31,234 bases of DNA from Paraglomus occultum (taxonomy: Eukaryota > Glomeromycota > Glomeromycetes > Paraglomerales > Paraglomeraceae): positions 1 to 31,234 of the forward strand of contig CAJVPJ010000273.1 in the NCBI GenBank assembly GCA_910592205.1, in the 5' to 3' direction. Of the stretch, positions 17,990-28,584 are shown piece after piece. The position numbers and the translations under genes were made by a program. Below the pieces are notes generated by a model. That model saw only the letters and a list, made by a program, of their open reading frames with translations, was not told the DNA's origin and did no database searches. Each line of letters opens with the position of its first letter. Position 1 is the stretch's first letter.

Positions 17990-18487
17990 CTTGGTACAGG
18001 AATAAAGACGAAATTCGACAATGCCTCAGTTGAAATTTTAATACTTGCAGTAATAGACTCTACTAGTTGTATTGTTAAGAATGAATTACGAAAGTAAAGA
18101 TCTTGTTTGTTGACCAGCAACAACTTGGCACAGCTCGTCATACTAATACGGTCAAACCCTCCTCCATAAATGATTTTCCCATTTCCCACCAGGCCCGATT
18201 GGGTGAATGTTACGTAAATTAAAGTCATTGTTACAATTTTTCTTTCCAATAGTAAAGTAACTCCCTGCAAAAGAAAACAATTACTATATTAGTATTTGCA
18301 TCGAGTTATTACAAATCCAGTGGGGTTAAATTATATTCCGAATTAATCTTCAAAGTGATGATCAATAACCGTAACCGACGTAGAAGTCAAATGATTTTCA
18401 CGGGGAGATGTTGTTTGATGATCTATTGGTCACGTCAACCTGCAATAAATTCAAGAGAGGAAAAAAACCATCAATTCAAAAGGAAAA
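17990..18487. promoter_or_regulatory. Divergent intergenic region between CCC2 and ENP2
   Basis: The 498 bases between the two start codons must hold both promoters. A minus-strand frame of about 100 codons (17956-18270) overlaps the start of the ATPase in another frame. It has no motif, and I take it as 5' leader. I did not see a clear TATA box or a copper-response element that I could name. Confidence 0.55.
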
Positions 18488-21400
18488 ATGCCTCTCCAAG
18501 TTTTAAATCCGAATAATGTAAAAATATATACTATCAATGGATCTGGGTCACGTTCTGTTCCAGATTGGCTTGCCAGACGTAAGAAAAAGGCTTTAAATAA
18601 CGATCCAGGTAATAACAATATGCTATGCTAAATACCAAACACAGCAGAGAGCGAAGGTCGAGACTTACGTTATTGCAATTACACCAGAATGGCGAACAAG
18701 GATCGAATTAATTCAAGATTTCGAGTTTCCCGAGGCGTCGATAAAAGTAAAAACAACGCGCGATGGACGATTTTGTATGGCAACTGGTAAGGCTTTGAGA
18801 ATTGAACTAGAATAATACCAAATGTGCGGATGTATTTAGAGTTGAGACCATGTTCCTGTTTTCTTGTTCAGGCGTGTATAAACCACAAATACGAGTGTTC
18901 GAATATTCGGAAGTGTCAATGAAATTTGATAGACATACTGATTCAGAAAATATAACGTTTGAAGTGAGTTTGTCCACGCAAAGGTGACTGACTTGTTGTC
19001 GTTGCTTGTGAATTAACATTAGTTGGTCTTTTCCTTCGATATTGAATTAAATTATAGATTCTATCCGATGATTGGACTAAATCCGTGCATTTGCAGACGG
19101 ATCGAACAATAGAATTCCATGCCCAAGGAGGCATCCACTATAAAACGCGAATACCTAAAGTGGGTAAGATAATAGATGTCACGCGTTTATGATGTTAATA
19201 TAATCCAACAGCTGGTTGTCGATAATAGAATCGTAACGTATTATTGATTCTTACTACACTAGTTCGGAAGAGATATGGCGTATCATTATCCGACGTGTGA
19301 TCTGCTCATATCCGCAAGTAGTTCCCAAATATACAGGTTAAACCTGACTCAAGGCCGTTTCCTCTCTCCTTTCGATACAACTTCTGTGGGAAACAATGTC
19401 GTATCTATAAATCCTGCCCATCAGCTATACGCATTTGGTTCCGATAACGGTCTAATGGAATTCTGGGACCCTAGATCTAGATCCAGGATAGGGATTATGT
19501 CGGTGCATGTCGCTGATTGTAGTATAACAGCGTTTGAATATAGAAACGATGGACTTTCATTTGGGGTTGGCACTTCAACTGGGCATGTGTTGCTTTATGA
19601 TTTAAGGAGTTCTCGGCCATGGTTGATTAAAGATCATCAATATGGATATCCAATTAAAAGGATACATTGGTTTGAAGGCGAGGCTGACGGGAAAGTTGGA
19701 AGTGCTGATTGTAAAATTATCAAGATTTGGAATAAGGAGAATGTATATATCAGATGTCTATCGTGAGAATGCTGTATGACGCATGGTTTATTTTTTTAAT
19801 TACACTAACTGCTAAACCTTAATATTATTAACTGCTCACTTTTTCCCTGTCTACTTACAAACATACTAGGGTTCTGCGTACACGGCAATAGAACCACTAA
19901 CAGATATTAATGACTTCTGCGTCATACCCGAATCTGGATTGATATTTGTTGCTAATGAAGGGATACAAATAGGGGCATATTATGTTCCAAGTCTAGGACC
20001 GGCGCCAAGATGGTGTAGCTTCCTTGACAACTTGACGGTAAGATACACCGAGTAGTTTGTAACAGTGGTGGGGATTGGAAATGTAAAAATGTACAATGAA
20101 AGTCTGTTGTAACGATTATTAATCTATGACAACTCACAGTCACGATACGTGCAAAGCAAGATGACATATCTAACAGCCACGTTCGATCTATTATTATGTA
20201 GGAGGAACTTGAAGAAAATACTACACCAACGGTATATGAAAATTACAAATTTATCACTCGCAAGGAATTAATAAGGTACGACAACAATTCAGAGACTGGT
20301 TGCACGATGATACTGTATTTTGACTACTTTATTTCGACAATAGTTTGGGACTGGATGGCCAAGTAGGAACAAACATCTTACGACCGTATATGCATGGCTT
20401 TTTTATTGACTTACGGTTATATGAGAAGGTATGATCCGATTTATTATAGCTTGCATGATATCATTTTCATACGTAACCTTAATACAAACCTGCTGGGTTT
20501 TTTTTAGGCTAGAGCAATTGCAAACCCATTCTTGTACGAGGAATATCGCGAAAGAACATTAAGAGAGAAATTAGAGAAGGCAAGAGAATCTCGAATCAGA
20601 GCGACGAAGAAACTGCCAAAAGTTAACAAGGAACTTGCTAGCAGATTACTCGAGGCTAAAACAAAGAAGTCAAATGGGGTAAAGGTAAGAGCTATTGACT
20701 GTTTACAACAACGTTGAACTTTGTATTGGTCTTCCGCAAAGACTTTTGCACCTCTCAAATTATCCATCACTAACCCTACTCTCATAGCCAACTAATACCG
20801 CATTAGAAGATCCACGTTTTCTCGAGCTATTTACCAATCCTGAATATCAAGTTGACGAAAATGATGAAGAGTTCAAGAAGTTACATCCAAACGTATCTGT
20901 AAGTAAACTCGGTCATATGTGCCAGCTATCATTTGTCAAATTATTGTTGCTAATGTCTACGAATTACGATGATCACATAGCGAAAGAGGAAAGATAGCGA
21001 CGAAGAAGACGAGGGTGAGGTCAATGATGCGCAAGAAACCGATAGTGAACCTAGTGGTTCCTCTAGTTTAATGTCTTCATCCAGTGATAGTGACGAGGAC
21101 GATAAGGGTAAGGATAGGATATATTGTTGAGGGGTATTCCCTACAATTTATTATACCTTGTTATTCTCGGTTTCACAAACTTTTTGCCGTTTCATCGTTC
21201 AGACGAGTCACCTATAATAAAGCAAAGTGAGACTTTAAAGAAACAGAGACAGACCCAAAAACCAAGACAAAAGCAAACGCAAGCGCAGCAACCTCCACAA
21301 AAACGTAGAGCGATTCAGATGACTGAGCTAACTGTAAGTACTGAGTATATACACATCGATGATAAAATCCAAATATATACTTTTTTTTCATTCCTGTTAA

Positions 21401-21675
21401 CATGATTTCATTTATTTTAGACTGATGAGGCAGTATCACTGTATAAACCCAACGAAACATCAACTAAACAAGCCGATACGGCTGTTGACGATGATGATTC
21501 TATCCATCAGATTAGTGGTTCTCCTACTGGTGATATGGAAATGTCATTTAAAATTTATAGTAAGAACGGAAAGCGGGGCAAGAAGAACCGGCCAAACAGC
21601 AGCGATGATAAGAATGAGACAAACAGAGAACGGAGGTCAGCCAGCAAAAATACTATTAGAGACTTAATACAATAA
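18488..21675 (+). CDS. ENP2: Enp2/NOL10 nucleolar WD40 protein, 13 exons
   Basis: Essential nucleolar protein for 18S rRNA maturation and pre-40S assembly (SSU processome). Exons: 18488-18608, 18688-18786, 18872-18963, 19058-19159, 19263-19742, 19870-20037, 20202-20275, 20344-20428, 20508-20684, 20788-20898, 20981-21107, 21203-21333, 21421-21675, giving 673 residues (yeast Enp2 has 707, human NOL10 688). Hallmarks in order: VPDWLARRKKKAL, RIELIQDFEFPEAS, ILSDDWTKSVHLQ, RIPKFGRDMAYHYP, RLNLTQGRFL, FWDPRSRSR, LLYDLRSSRPWLIKDHQYG, LGPAPRWCSFLDNLTEELEE, RPYMHGFFIDLRLY, LPKVNKELASRLL, DPRFLELF, then an acidic/Ser and Lys-rich tail. Intron 4 needs a GTGGGT donor (19160) to keep the conserved PKFGRD; all others are ordinary. 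The start is the first ATG and matches the family's short N-terminus. Confidence 0.96.
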
Positions 21676-21909
21676 CAACAAGCGAGAAAGGGTTGTAAGG
21701 ACATAATTATTGTTCATATAAAGTAAAAAGTAGAAAAGATTGCAAAGGCAAAGAAGAGATAAAAATCAGAAATTCATGATGTAATAGAAAAAGGAATTTC
21801 CATCACATTAAAGAAGTTGAAGTTATCGTAATAGTAATCACAATACGTTACAGAAATGGTTTGTTTGTTTCTTTTTTGGGACTAATTCACAGGACGTATT
21901 AGGATATAA

Positions 21910-22050
21910 TCATCATCCGAAGAAAACCTCCGCTCGTCAGAGCATAGCAATGAATATGAATATAACAGCGGAATGAGCATGCTTGAAAAGTCGAGACGTT
22001 CGGCTCGTATGATCAAGAAAGATTTGAATGGTTTGAATGCAAGTATATGA
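21910..22050 (+). other. Orphan exon-like frame downstream of ENP2
   Basis: A 46-codon plus-strand frame reads SSSEENLRSSEHSNEYEYNS and continues MLEKSRRSARMIKKDLNGL. It has typical coding composition (acidic/Ser then basic), possible acceptors just upstream (about 21893-21908) and a possible donor at 22043 (GTATAT). A later acceptor (ATTACAG, about 22246) would add either an 18- or a 38-residue end, depending on phase. It could be an alternative ENP2 tail, a small gene, or a remnant. The ENP2 frame itself stops at 21675, so no direct link is shown. Confidence 0.3.
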
Positions 22051-22379
22051 TAAAATGAAAAAAAAGCGTACTTGAAAGGAAAAATGTCTACACGCCTACC
22101 ACCTTTATGACAAACCCATTACTGTACAAATGCGGCCATCATACCAAAAAAGAGTATCTATATAACCTGAATATACTTAAATTTGATACCTTTGAACATT
22201 TTCGAGAGGTGATTGCACAAGACTTTATATGTATATATATATTACAGAGAGCATCTATGGTGAAATCTCCAATTGCATATTATACTTGTACAAAGAAGCA
22301 CTGAATTATCAATGTCATTTTAAACACATTTACACGCAAAGGACCAATTGTATGAGTTAGGTCCCCATATAAATAAATA
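22051..22379. other. Short intergenic spacer before the poly-C tract
   Basis: AT-rich sequence between the orphan exon and the Rim15-like gene, with a 65-codon plus-strand frame (22107-22304) lacking any motif. I do not support a gene. Confidence 0.4.
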
Positions 22380-22394
22380 CCCCCCCCCCCCCCC
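22380..22394. repeat. Poly-C tract (15 C)
   Basis: An uninterrupted run of 15 C stands 63 bases beyond the stop codon of the Rim15-like kinase. More C-rich sequence (CCCCCC) follows at 22430-22445. On the transcribed strand of the kinase gene this is a G run in the likely 3' UTR. Homopolymer length could be affected by sequencing error. Confidence 0.9.
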
Positions 22395-22457
22395 AATAGT
22401 TGTTTTTTTTAACTACACTACTATCCGTCCCCCCACTCTCCCCCCAATATCACGTTT

Positions 22458-25400
22458 TTATTTTCCTTTCCCATCATCACTGACGTCGCCCGACAGCCTC
22501 AATCCAGCTGAATTAGGTGTGGATGCAGATGACAGTTTTTGATTCACATCGCCCAAGAACGATACGCCTTTATACAAAAATGCATCAAACTCATTCCCGC
22601 AAACATCGTTCGGTCTTCCTTGGCTGTTTAACTCAAACTCATCATCGTCATCTTCTTCCTGTTGCGGTTGTTCATAATCAAACATTACAGGTGAATTATC
22701 TGCCCGTGTCGATCTACGCGATGAAATAGATGTAGCGGTTGATGGTATGGCAGTTGAAGTAGTCGGAGTAACTGAAGCGGACGATGTATCCTGAGAATAA
22801 CTGACAGATTGCTTTCGTTGCCTCTGTTTTAGTAATAGTAATGATGGACGTCTCTTTTGGGTTGGCTTCACCTGTAAGCTTGCTGATGGATCATCTTGCA
22901 TAGATGACTTGCGCGAGAATGACCGTTGTGGTTTCAGGTGAGTGTTTATCGTCAAGTCTGGTTTGGGTCGAGTATTATTAGATGGAATTGATGTCGAAAG
23001 AGAAGAGTTTGATGGATCTAACGTTGTTGTTTGACCAGTCACACCGCTTACTACACTCGAATTGGATGATGCTCCTCCGCTCGCGATGCTGACAGCGTCC
23101 ATTGCATTCTCTTCATACGCAACTGACTTCCTGTTATCACTTTTCGGTATTATTCCGCTTGCTATTGCATCAAGATTTCCAGATGATAGTCTGCGAATAT
23201 CTGGACGTTGATTTCTTGCATCAAAATAACTCGTATCTTGATCGTCATTTGGTCTAGGCACAAACGGAGCTTTTTGATGCCGAATATTTTCCCAATCTAT
23301 ATCCTTAAAGAACGGATGTGCTTTTACTTCCTCTGCAGACGGTCTCTCCGAAGGTTCGTGATTCAATAACCTGGTAATTAGATCCCTGGCATCTGGCGAA
23401 ATTGTATCGTCTTCTGGCCATTGGATATTATGATTGAGAATATTCCTGAATATAGATTCAGGAGTATCGTCCATAAATGGAGGATATCCACATATGAATT
23501 CAAACAGACACACTCCCAGTGACCACCAATCCACCTTACTACTATGCCCAATACCCAACAATAATTCAGGAGCTAAATAATCAGGAGTGCCAAGAAGAGC
23601 TTTCGAGCTTTGCCTGTGAGCTCGTTTTTGTAGGCCTGACCGCTGTTTGTCGTTGATCGTATCAGTATCAGGTTCAAAGTTTACCTGTGTATTTCTCTGG
23701 TTCTCGCTAGCAACTACTGTTGATATTGGTCGATTTTGTGATGCATTTGATCCACGTGAATCCGCTCTACTCTTCGATCTACTAACAGACAATTTCTTCT
23801 TTTGCGAAGACGTAGGCTTATTATCCGACGTGAACGACATTGAATTTTTCTCAGGTAGAGTAATACGCGACAATCCAAAGTCTGTTAACTTGATATGTCC
23901 ATCAGCTGTAATGAGCATATTATCCGGTTTGAGGTCCCTGTGCGTTATTCCATTTGTATGTAAATATTCTAATGCAAGCACTACTTCTGCCGTGTATATA
24001 CGAGCCATGTCTTCGTCAAATGTACTCAATACTTGTAACAGAGACGACAGATCTCCGCCAATTAGATATTCCATCACTAGATATAAATAGTCCTGACTTT
24101 GAAATGCGTAATATAGCTTCACAATATATGGAGTACGCGAAAGCGAAAGGACTCTTCGCTCGGCTAGTACGTGGTTGACCATATTCTTCCGTACCATATC
24201 GACCTTCTTTAATATTTTTATAGCATACAAATCGCCTGTTGTGTTCTTCTTAGCTAAATATACTTTTCCGAATGCACCTCTACTTATCGGTTTTATTATT
24301 TCAAAATCTTGTATACTGGGAACCCGTGTTTTCGAGCTTTTGTCCCCTGATACATTGTCTTTACCTTCTCTTGAAGTACTCTGAGATCGGGCATTTCCGC
24401 CTCTGAGCATGGCAGCAAAAAGAGATATGAGCTTCTTGCCCCCTTTCGGCGCAGGCGGACTAGCATCAGGTACTGGGTGCATAAAATAAAGGATATGTAA
24501 ATAAGTTTTATGCTTGGGTGTGAAAAGTGCTACATAATCTACCATTAATCTCATATATTCGTTCCATACTCACTTGCAGCAGCTTCATTGTAATATGATT
24601 TTGTCGAACCAGCGCTCTCTTGTCTCCTGTGGGCTGCCAAACTGTCCTTGTTCATATTATTAAACTCTCGGTTGGCGAAATGGTGATTTATCGTTATCGG
24701 TCTCTGTGGTGCTGACGTCGAGAGTATTCTGCTAGATATAGATTGTTTGCGGCCGAGCTTGTCTCTTGCTGGAGCACGTAGAGTCGAGGTATCTTTATCC
24801 ATTACAGCTACTACAGCCGATGTCACGCCGGATAGTGCATTTGTGGTTCGAAGTTTAGAAAAATACAGACGAAGAGATTCATTTTTCTCTTGGACCTATA
24901 AGGAGGGATAGAATAAGACAGAAGCGTCAACAATGCTTCATTATACAATTATGAAATAAGATAGTCAGTAGCATTAGGTAAACTACTTACAACGTGCAGT
25001 AAGCGTTTCCCATAAGTTAGAAGATGTTCATCCCTGATTTGGTTCTTTTCCATCTCCTCAACAATACGAGATAACTTGCTGGAGTATTTCTCGCATTTAC
25101 GGAGAGCTTCCCTTCGATTGTCTGTCTCCTTGATATTGTTCGCTCTGCGCAAGGTTAAGAGATCGAGTTATAAATATTGATTAACCGGGTGTAGTACACG
25201 AAGAGGACGTAATTCTTACTTTAATCCGATGTTTTCCATTGCTTCGGCATCCTTTACACTATTATAGACTTGGACTGAGCCATGTTTATCCTAAATAAGC
25301 AACATCCGATTGGTTGGTAATAGGTTAATCAACGGAAAGATCAATATTAAAATGTATAAAGCAATACATTGTACACGAATATCATACGAACCCCTGCCAA

Positions 25401-28400
25401 GATATCAGCTTTTCTCTTTACCACATCCTGCACCAGTTTTCCCAATTTTCCATCACATTCGTGCAGCTTAAATGCGTACTCTGTAGTGACACGGCAGGTT
25501 TCGCTATGTGCGTCCAGTTCGTGACTTGGTATCATCTCTTCACATATTCTGCACAGAATGACATCAGAAAATCCGTGTGTAGAGGCACTGTTCCCGGCGG
25601 CAAGATTCTCCTTGTCCTTTAGCGAGACAGCTGATGATTTACGAGAAAGTGAAAACGTCGACGAGTCAAATGAAAGGGAACGAACTTTCTCAGGAGGACG
25701 AGTAAGATGATTGGATCGGACTGTCGACAACTGAGTAGCTGAGCGCGTTGGGGATCCGGCTGGACTGTTACCGCTTGATGCTGTTGGACTGTGAAAAGCA
25801 TTTTTAAGACTTTTCAAGAAGCTCATGACAGCAGGCTTTGTCTGGTTACAAAATTGAACGGGTTTATTAGCACATGAAAAAATAACAAAAAAATCCTCCC
25901 TTCCCCGCCCCAGACTATACCTTCTTCACTTTCTTTTTCTGATCTCCATCACCATCTATAGCGCGCTTTTTTAATATTTCCAAATCAATGTCTCTATTCA
26001 TCTCCTCATGTAATTTTTGTTCTACTTCTTTTCTCATCTGACTGTTCCATGTCATCATATTCTCATCAATGCTCGGACGTGGAGAAGACGTAAATGGCCC
26101 CGTTAGTTCAAACACCGCCTCATTTACAGAAGCTCTTCTCTGTTCCATTGATGGTCGTGACGACACCGATATTGGTGAGGGAATGGACATGTGCCTTGCC
26201 AACGGAGATGAATATGTTTGAGGGGGGGCTGCTAGGAATGCAGGTGATTCCGCTGATGAATTGCGTCTCGGACTTATTGGTAGTGAGTATGATGATGGCG
26301 TTATAGGCGTTAATGGAATGGACGGAGATGGAAGCGGAGAGTGTAATACGGACCATTCAGGCCCTACCGTAGGGCCATCGCTCGTAGTTGTCTCCGACAA
26401 GTCAGGGGTGAATGACTGATGCTAAAGGAATGTTTATAACGGGAGGGGCAATAAACAAGAAATTCAATATGGCTTAGTGTGAAATGTAGGGAAAAAAATA
26501 TCACTCTTAATCCATATGTGATTATACGCAAACAAATGATGTAAAGACGTTGACTTGTCATGAGCCATACGTTTCTCATCGAATATAATCACCCAAGTAC
26601 CTATTTTAATCTTTCCATCCATTCATACCGCACACACACTGTTTCGCGGCGTAACTGCTTGCCCATTACCATTCGTTACCATACTAAATATGCTTTCTCT
26701 TATTCCTTTTCCCTCATCAAATATACCATTCCACTAAGTACCACCTTTTCACTCTCAACTCTGATACTCACCATGGCCTCAACAGCTCTAGTAACATCCG
26801 CAAAGTTGTATACTAATTTTGCTAATAGTTCCTCGGCCTCTGCATTGCCCACGGCCATTTTCCTCTGTGTTTCCATTACCTCCTGCAACTCTTTCATAAT
26901 CTCTACTGCTACGTCAGACTCAAGAAGTTGTTGCACTGAGGTTTTAAGAATTCTTCTCGCAATTCGATCAATACGCGCTAAAAGTCTTTGATGCGAGGAG
27001 GCTACATATTATAAACCAGAAAATAAAATTAAAAGTATACGTAAGACAACAGATCGAAGTAAATTGTGTGCAAAGTATCTATTGAACTTTATAACGATTC
27101 CGAGCTTTGTATTAACTATTCTTGAATAATCTTACATCCTTTTTTTTTTAAACAATGCTCACTAACCCCTTCAATGTTCACTCACCTAATGTGGACGGCG
27201 GCCAGCTATTCGAGAGCACCATTCTCCTTTCCGAGTTCTTTTTCCTATTCACAATAGCCCTCGGCTTTGACCTCTCTCCTGGTAATGACACGCTCTCAAT
27301 ATTATCCTTTCCCATTCCCATTCCCACTCCCAATAATGTCCTGTCATCTCCCTTGTTTCTTAATTTTCCTGATGCTGCTTCATCGTCTGTATCACTTGCT
27401 AATAATGCCGTCTCATTAAGCTTGCTTAATGTTCGATGACTAAGGTTTCTCTTGATAACAAGAGGTTCGGGTTTATCTTCCTCGTCACTTAATCCATCGT
27501 ATACCAATTCAGATAAATGGTCTTTATATTGTTGTGTCTCGTACCACCGATCGAGGATATTTTGGATAGACCTGTCGGCACGCGATTTCGCCTCATCAAG
27601 ATCTCTATGCAATTTTCGTTTTACTTTCGGGAGAGTAAATTCGGGCGAGCGTTCGTCTATAAATGCCAGATGACTAACATGATTCTCCTGAGAGTCGGGA
27701 TCCAGATCCGGAAAAAATCTTATCGGACTGTATTGAAAGGATGTTCGTCTCCGAATAGACGAGGCTGAGCGTGCGAGTTCATCTGTATAGCAAAAATCTG
27801 AATCTGTTTCTACCGAATCAGTTTCCGAATCTGAGACTGAAGACGCATACTGTTCCTGTCTCAAAGTAAGAAGATATTTCAGTTGTGATTTATTTGCACT
27901 AGATGAACGTTGTAATGAAGGCTTTGGTTGAAGAGTTGTAGATGTGAATGTTGAAGGCTGCTGTTGCTGTTGTTGCTGTTGCACACTTTGCTGTTGCTGT
28001 GATTGCTGTTGTTGCAAATTTCCTTGTTGTTGCTGTTGTTGTTGCTGTTGTTGTTGTTGCAAACTTCCTTGCTGTTGTGTTGGTTGCAAGGGAGTGAATT
28101 TTCCTGATAATACAAACAGTGAATGATGCCTTTCTCTATTTGAAAGCGAAAAAGAAGGATGGTGTGGCAGGTATGGCGGAGTATTAGTCAATGGACTGTT
28201 ACCCGATGAAACAGAATTAAATGGAGTTCCGGATGTCGAATAATCAAAGTCTTCGAAACTCGACCTCTGACTATTATTATCGCTTTCAGGCGTTCCAGGG
28301 TATACGGAAGGAGGATATAGTCCTGAATGAGCTCGTGGTTTTGGCGATAAACTTCTTTTCAATAAACTCTGTGACGACGAAGAGGTTGACAAACTCCTAC

Positions 28401-28584
28401 GTGTTCTCCTTGCCTTGAAGTAATCGTCTACTGGAATGGGGAGCACGGCCAAGGCAGGATTAGGAGAGAGTGAAGGGGAAAGAGAGGGAGAAACGGAAAT
28501 AGAGGTGGAAGGGAGCGAGGCGGGAAGATGCGTAGAATGTTCTCCAGGAAGAGAGCGAGATATGTATGGATGACGGTCTTCCAT
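22458..28584 (-). CDS. RIM15: Rim15/Cek1-like serine/threonine kinase (AGC, MAST-related), 8 exons, 1713 residues
   Basis: In yeasts Rim15/Cek1 acts under TORC1 and PKA to promote quiescence and stress entry, partly through Igo/endosulfine. Exons: 28584-27186, 27001-26772, 26421-25921, 25841-25392, 25290-25220, 25144-24991, 24895-24574, 24472-22458; all join in frame. N-terminal half is Ser/Pro-rich with poly-Gln; a helical region ([39 protein letters not shown]) precedes a CxxCx11Hx3C zinc-finger-like motif (Cys 807, 810, His 822, Cys 826). Kinase: SRGAFGKV (from about 1106), YAIK (Lys 1128), HRDLKPDN (1220), DFGLSR (1240), GTPDYLAPE (to 1345), with a ~100-residue insert between DFG and APE as in Rim15 and MASTL. 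An AGC-type tail ends with [19 protein letters not shown] see no PAS or receiver domain. The 25392 donor is GTTCGT and uncertain; GTGTAC 21 bases on is an in-frame alternative. Confidence 0.92.
27958..28076 (-). repeat. Poly-glutamine-coding trinucleotide repeat in RIM15 exon 1
   Basis: Interrupted CAA/CAG runs (read as TTG/CTG on the plus strand) encode four Gln blocks separated by GS, GN, S and SV between about residues 170 and 210 of the kinase. The opposite strand gives an artefactual Cys-rich frame. Such tracts are length-variable by slippage. Confidence 0.92.

Noticed and set aside
14667-18005. Several plus-strand frames of 60-180 codons over the copper ATPase
   Set aside because: They are antisense shadows of a strongly conserved minus-strand gene and have no motifs of their own.
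17956-18270. 104-codon minus-strand frame overlapping the ATPase start
   Set aside because: It is in another frame, without motifs, and lies in the expected 5' leader.
23647-24384. Plus-strand frames over the Rim15-like kinase domain
   Set aside because: Antisense to the conserved kinase-coding exon.
27944-28126. Cysteine-rich plus-strand frame
   Set aside because: It is the antisense reading of the poly-Gln CAA/CAG tract in the kinase gene.
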